A stretch of 50,792 nucleotides of DNA from a virus. Numbering within the stretch: position 1 is the first letter of the stretch; the number at the start of each line of letters is the position of its first letter. Made by a program: the position numbers and the translations under genes. This document shows positions 47,177 to 50,792 of the stretch, one piece after another. The DNA is taken from IMG/VR virus record IMGVR_UViG_3300015366_000230, positions 1 through 50,792 of that record; one strand, 5' to 3'. The notes beneath the pieces were generated by a model. That model was not told where the DNA came from, did not search any database, and saw only the letters and a list, made by a program, of their open reading frames with translations.

Positions 47177-48453
47177 AGCATTAAATTGGCTCGGTTAGAT
47201 TCTGAAATTGGCATGGGTTCATTTGACAAAATACCATGCTCGTTAATAAAGGTAAACTCAAACCCGGGAAAGTTGCTTTCATTTAAGCCATGCAGCTGAT
47301 GATGCTCTCCCCAAAATCCTTTAGGTTCATTCCAAGGAACAGAAATCAATAATTGTTTGCAATGATTTTTGAGTTTTTCAACTATTTCTAACCCATTATC
47401 TAAATGCTCAATGACTTCAAAAGCAACAATCGCATCGTATTGGTCAAGTTCATAAGTATTAATGTCCGCCCATTCAAAAGCAGCATTTGGTCGCCAATCT
47501 TGATCTTTAGCTACTTCTACAATAATTGGATCGTAATCTAGCCCTAGATAGTTGGCATTGTCAGAAAAGAAATTGCAGCCATATCCAGTAGAGCAGCCAA
47601 TTTCTAAAATGCTTAACCCAGCAAAGTTTTTTCTAGCCCAGTTGTATCTTTGGGTTTCTCTAGGAAAAATAGTGTCACCTTTTAAAAACACTGCTCGCTC
47701 ATAATTATTGGATAGCAAGAATCGGTAGTAGTCTGGATTGTATTTTTTAGCCAATCTTAAAGAATTGGATTTAAAAGTGGCATCCCAATCTGGGACTAAA
47801 TTGACATCATGGACTGTACCTTCCCCTTGATGGTAAATTGGAAATCCGCCAGTAAAGTTATTACCTGTCCATTGTTTATCAAATACCTCTAAAACCTTAA
47901 AACCTGCTTTTTCAGCTTCAATACAAAACTCGGTATCTTCACCACCGCCTACTCCATATTCCTCATTAAGTAAGCCAATGGCATCAAATACTTTGCGATC
48001 AATCATTACACAGAAAAATACCGCAAAGTCCTTACCTGCGGGTGGAGAAAAGATTTTAATAATGCAAGAGATACCGCAATCAGGATTGGCAAAAGGTTGA
48101 TTCAATATCTCTAACCACTGATTTTTGCTTTGTTCTAGCAAAACAGTATCATTGTTTAACAAAATGATTTTGTCAGTTGTAGCCAGTTTAATGCCACTAT
48201 TACAGGCTTTTGAGTAACCTAATGGAATACTGTAAAACAAATAGTTAAAGTGTTTTGGCAATCCGAGATTGATGTATTTAGCTTCTAAATATCTAAGGTA
48301 GGCTAGGGTTTCATCGTTGCAGCCATTGGCAATAATGATAAGTTCAATGTCCTCAATATTGGTGTATTTAAAAATACTATCAATACAAGGTTTTAATAAA
48401 TCATCGCAATGATTATAAGTCGGTATAACTACCGAATACTTGGGGGATTGCAT
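47155..48453 (-). CDS. GT2 glycosyltransferase-methyltransferase fusion (432 aa)
   Basis: The start was set at ATG 48453, behind AAGGA; a GTG one codon earlier is possible. Residues 1-240 form a GT2 domain (YSVVIPTYNHCDDLLKPCID, IIIANGCNDE, IILLNNDTVLLE). From about 270 an SAM-dependent methyltransferase follows (LSILEIGCSTGYGCNFFSDN, YDAIVAFEVIEHLDNGLEIV). Such fusions occur in surface polysaccharide clusters and in phage glycan modules. It overlaps the next gene by 22 bases. Confidence 0.8.
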   Translation of the reverse strand: MQSPKYSVVIPTYNHCDDLLKPCIDSIFKYTNIEDIELIIIANGCNDETLAYLRYLEAKYINLGLPKHFNYLFYSIPLGYSKACNSGIKLATTDKIILLNNDTVLLEQSKNQWLEILNQPFANPDCGISCIIKIFSPPAGKDFAVFFCVMIDRKVFDAIGLLNEEYGVGGGEDTEFCIEAEKAGFKVLEVFDKQWTGNNFTGGFPIYHQGEGTVHDVNLVPDWDATFKSNSLRLAKKYNPDYYRFLLSNNYERAVFLKGDTIFPRETQRYNWARKNFAGLSILEIGCSTGYGCNFFSDNANYLGLDYDPIIVEVAKDQDWRPNAAFEWADINTYELDQYDAIVAFEVIEHLDNGLEIVEKLKNHCKQLLISVPWNEPKGFWGEHHQLHGLNESNFPGFEFTFINEHGILSNEPMPISESNRANLMLCKYSAP

Positions 48454-48470
48454 CACTAATCCTTAAAAAG

Positions 48471-49382
48471 TTAAGCTGTGTAAGTGCCAGAAGTAGTAAA
48501 GGTATGGATTGTGTTGCCACCGCTAAAAGTTACAGTACCACCAGTTCCTTTTTGTGCGCCAGCATAAGAAATAATGACTATTCCAGAACCACCACTAGCG
48601 CTTCCGCCTCCGCCTCCGCCAGTATTAGCAGTAGCGCTTGAACCTCCGTTACCTCCGCCACCAGCACCACCAGAACCAGCGCCAGCGCCACTTACGGTAG
48701 AAGCACCACCACCACCGCCAGAATAAGATGTGGCTGTTCCTGAAATTGTAGAAGAAGTACCAGCGCCACCGTTTCCTGAAGCGCCAGTTCCCCCATTTGC
48801 ACCGACAGCAGCAGAACCTCCGCCTCCGCCAGCGCCATAGTTAGCACTTCCTGTGCTTGTACCACCTGCGTTTCCTTGCCCTGCAGTTCCAGCGCCACCA
48901 GACCTAGCAGTAAAATCCTGTCCACCACCACCGCCACCTGAACCGCCAGAAGTTCCATTTGAACCAGGGCTACCAACACCACCATATCCACCGCCAATGG
49001 CTGTTTGTGTAAATCCTGTTGAATTGTTGCCAGCAGCGCCAGCGCCCCCTCCAGCACCTACAGTAATCGTATAAGCAGTTGTAGGGGTAATTGAAGCAGT
49101 AGAAATAATTAAACCGCCAGCACCTCCACCTCCTGAAGAACCACTATTACCACCCCCACCACCTCCAGCAGCAATTAAATAATTTACTGAATAAGTAGTT
49201 AATGTGATTTGTTGCCAACTACCATTAGCATAAATTTCTACATAATTTAATGTAGTATTAAATCTTGTTGAACCAGTAGTAGGACTAGACGGTCTTTGTG
49301 CTGTAGTTCCTATTGGCAAATCTAAACTTTGCGTTGTAGTACTAGCATCAATGCCAGTAGAACCATTAATAATAACCGTCAT
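48471..49382 (-). CDS. Glycine-rich tail fiber/adhesin (303 aa)
   Basis: The first 70 residues (TVIINGSTGIDASTTTQSLD, IGTTAQRPSSPTTGSTRFNT) are a short fiber-type head as found in many phage fibers. The glycine-rich domain begins at NYLIAAGGGGGG and runs to about residue 270. The C-terminus GAQKGTGGTVTFSGGNTIHT...GTYTA is shared with two other fibers of this genome. It lies between the glycosyltransferases and the cupin-like gene; a receptor-binding role is likely. Confidence 0.75.
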   Translation of the reverse strand: MTVIINGSTGIDASTTTQSLDLPIGTTAQRPSSPTTGSTRFNTTLNYVEIYANGSWQQITLTTYSVNYLIAAGGGGGGNSGSSGGGGAGGLIISTASITPTTAYTITVGAGGGAGAAGNNSTGFTQTAIGGGYGGVGSPGSNGTSGGSGGGGGGQDFTARSGGAGTAGQGNAGGTSTGSANYGAGGGGGSAAVGANGGTGASGNGGAGTSSTISGTATSYSGGGGGASTVSGAGAGSGGAGGGGNGGSSATANTGGGGGGSASGGSGIVIISYAGAQKGTGGTVTFSGGNTIHTFTTSGTYTA

Positions 49383-49391
49383 AATTTATCC

Positions 49392-49748
49392 TTAAACTAC
49401 TAGGTGAGGCATTGCACATAATGGATCATGCTTACCTTCGTATATTTCAATAACTTCACCATCTAAATCACGCAAAGCAAATACGCAATACCAATTAGTA
49501 TTGTCCTCTAGCGCAGTAAAACGGTGTTTGTGTTCTTTGCGAATAACAATGAAAGTTGGTGCAGTAAACTCTTTTGATGGATAGCCCTCTACTTCTACAA
49601 GGACTTTTCCAGTTGTCAAAAGGCTTACATGGTCAAACTTATGGGTGTGGTTTTCTACGCCATCACCTGCTTTGTTCATAAGGTTTTGACGAACCCATAT
49701 GTTTCCAAAAAAGCCAAGTTCACCAGTTTCTACTGCATGATCTGTCAT
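49392..49748 (-). CDS. Cupin-like protein (118 aa)
   Basis: The start was set at ATG 49748, which overlaps the upstream TGA (MTDHAVETGELGFFGNIWVR). The core has HTHKFDHVSLLTTGKVLVEV and FIVIRKEHKHRFTAL, the cupin arrangement with HxH and a later His as metal ligands. Cupins of this type occur in phage fiber and sugar clusters. The substrate is unknown. Confidence 0.7.
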   Translation of the reverse strand: MTDHAVETGELGFFGNIWVRQNLMNKAGDGVENHTHKFDHVSLLTTGKVLVEVEGYPSKEFTAPTFIVIRKEHKHRFTALEDNTNWYCVFALRDLDGEVIEIYEGKHDPLCAMPHLVV

Positions 49749-50119
49749 GGTAATGTTTCTACTGGTGTTGTTGTAGGTAATGCTGCCCAAGCCAATGTTG
49801 GCTCATCCCAACGGTATTCTTTTCCGTCTGTTGGCATAGCTACAGGTGCTTCCCATGTCCATGTAGATTGGTTTAATACCCAGCTTCCGTATGGTTGTGG
49901 TGCGTAGAAAACATCATTAGCTTGGTCGTATGTATAACCAATACCAGCATAGTTACCACGCAAAGGTGTACCGCCTAATGTGTGTGTATTAGCAATAGTG
50001 TTATAGCTAGTTTGAATCCATTGACCCGGAGAAGAATCTACGAAGGTCTTAAAAAAATCAAGTTCGGCAACAATGACTTGTTCTACCTTACCATTTACTA
50101 CTTTTGCAAAATGTCCCAT
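49745..50119 (-). CDS. Tail fiber-associated protein (124 aa)
   Basis: The pattern HFAKVVNGKVEQVIVAELDF, YAPQPYGSWVLNQSTWTWEA and MPTDGKEYRWDEPTLAW is well known from structural proteins of aquatic phages, especially cyanophages and pelagiphages. It overlaps the cupin-like gene by four bases. It may be a fiber tip or chaperone; the role is unknown. Confidence 0.7.
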   Translation of the reverse strand: MGHFAKVVNGKVEQVIVAELDFFKTFVDSSPGQWIQTSYNTIANTHTLGGTPLRGNYAGIGYTYDQANDVFYAPQPYGSWVLNQSTWTWEAPVAMPTDGKEYRWDEPTLAWAALPTTTPVETLP

Positions 50120-50131
50120 TTAATGCTCCTT

Positions 50132-50745
50132 TTAACCTGTAAATGTACCGCTAGAAGTAAAAGTATGTACTGTATATCCTCCTGAAGAAGTTACAGTTCC
50201 ACCAGTGCCTTTTTGTGCGCCCAAATACCAAATAACAATAGTTCCTGAACCACCGCCATAACTAGATGGGCTAAATCCACCAGCACCACCTCCTCCACCA
50301 CCTGTGTTAACCGAACCAGCAGAACCTCCAGAAGTATTTTGACCAGTTCCACCACCTCCAGAACCGCCTCCACCACGACCTGATTTTTGGTTTCCGCCTC
50401 CGCCACCACCGCCAGCGTAATATGGATTATTAGCGCCTATAGTAAATTGAAGGCCAACGCCACCATTCCTATCTCCTGTAGCAGCCCCAGCACCACCACC
50501 ACCACCACCTACTTGGTTGTTTGTGCCACCGTTAGTTCCACCACCACCATTATTACCTTGGCCAGAAGTTCCACCACCTCCACCTCCAGCAAATGCTCCA
50601 CCACCTCCAGAGCCACCAGTATTTCCGCTATTAGTTTGTGCATTTCCACCGCCACCTCCACCAACAGCAGTAGTAAATCCTGTTACCGATGAATTAGAGC
50701 CGTTGCCATTACCACCTGAACCACCACCACCAATGGTTACGGTAT
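50132..50745 (-). CDS. Glycine-rich tail fiber/adhesin, C-terminal part (cut by right contig end)
   Basis: The frame is open from the right end (mid-codon xAT, then TVTIGGGGSGGNGNG) to TAA 50132-50134: 203 complete codons before the stop. In the intact fibers the equivalent motif is YNIIVGAGG or YTITVGAGG, so the cut codon is most likely Tyr. It contains long glycine runs, QFTIGANNPYYAGGGGGG, and the shared C-terminus GAQKGTGGTVTSSGGYTVHT...GTFTG. The missing N-terminus is very probably the frame at 1-117. Confidence 0.8.
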
Positions 50746-50792
50746 CTGTCTCTTATACACATCTCCGAGCCCACGAGACGCTACGCTATCTC
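50746..50792. other. Nextera adapter sequence, not phage DNA
   Basis: CTGTCTCTTATACACATCT (50746-50764) is the Tn5 mosaic-end part of the Illumina Nextera adapter. It is followed by CCGAGCCCACGAGAC, by GCTACGCT (the Nextera index N709) and by ATCTC, the start of the flow-cell primer. It is read-through at the end of the assembly and should be trimmed; it is not a transposon. Confidence 0.98.

Noticed and set aside
50746-50764. Tn5 mosaic end as evidence of a transposon
   Set aside because: It is followed by the Illumina adapter and an index, so it is library adapter.

Overview
The window is almost the whole genome of a tailed bacteriophage with a contractile tail (myovirus morphology), assembled as one contig that still carries sequencing adapter at its right end (50746-50792). 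Evidence for the phage type is a complete head and tail module with a sheath, tube, tape measure, baseplate spike with a terminal HxH motif, gp25-like wedge and J-like baseplate protein. A lambda R-type endolysin with an overlapping Rz/Rz1 spanin pair indicates a Gram-negative host. The AT-leaning composition, GXS collagen-like fiber and glycine-rich adhesins resemble phages from freshwater metagenomes, but the host cannot be named from sequence alone. No integrase, excisionase or CI-like repressor was seen, so a lytic life style is likely.

Layout. (1) 1-26099, minus strand: virion module read leftward from the terminase subunits through portal, Mu F-like head protein, a large protease/Nudix/DUF6321 fusion, scaffold, cement protein, major capsid, connectors, sheath, tube, tail chaperone pair, tape measure, baseplate and tail fibers. 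(2) 26100-27086: a gene-free, repeat-rich region. (3) 27087-29707, plus strand: an island of six unknown genes with more GC-rich codon use and short AGCCCCTAGC-type repeats. (4) 29708-37132, minus strand: two overlooked small genes, a primase-helicase, a family A DNA polymerase, a putative DNA-binding protein and a RecB/Cas4-like nuclease. (5) 37211-42001, plus strand: VRR-NUC nuclease, SNF2-type helicase, then a tight row of small genes, including a MazZ-like dNTP diphosphohydrolase and several small membrane proteins. (6) 42002-42498: a gene-free convergent region with direct repeats, a possible origin. (7) 42499-46202 and on to 50745, minus strand: an HslV-like Ntn peptidase, a metallophosphoesterase, the lysis cassette, glycosyltransferases, and more tail-fiber genes.

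The two contig ends fall inside one leftward glycine-rich fiber gene: its first 39 codons are at 1-117 and its last 203 codons at 50132-50745. The genome map is therefore effectively circular (circularly permuted or concatemeric DNA) with a short unassembled piece missing, and the virion module is continuous across the ends: glycosyltransferases, fibers, baseplate, tail and head.

Points of most interest: the HslV-like peptidase without HslU, the triple-domain head protease fusion, a heptosyltransferase-like fold split over two overlapping genes, an immunoglobulin-like module shared by the sheath and the J-like baseplate protein, the plus-strand island with its repeat family, and the nested Rz1 gene. 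All domain names come from motif recognition by eye; no database search was run.
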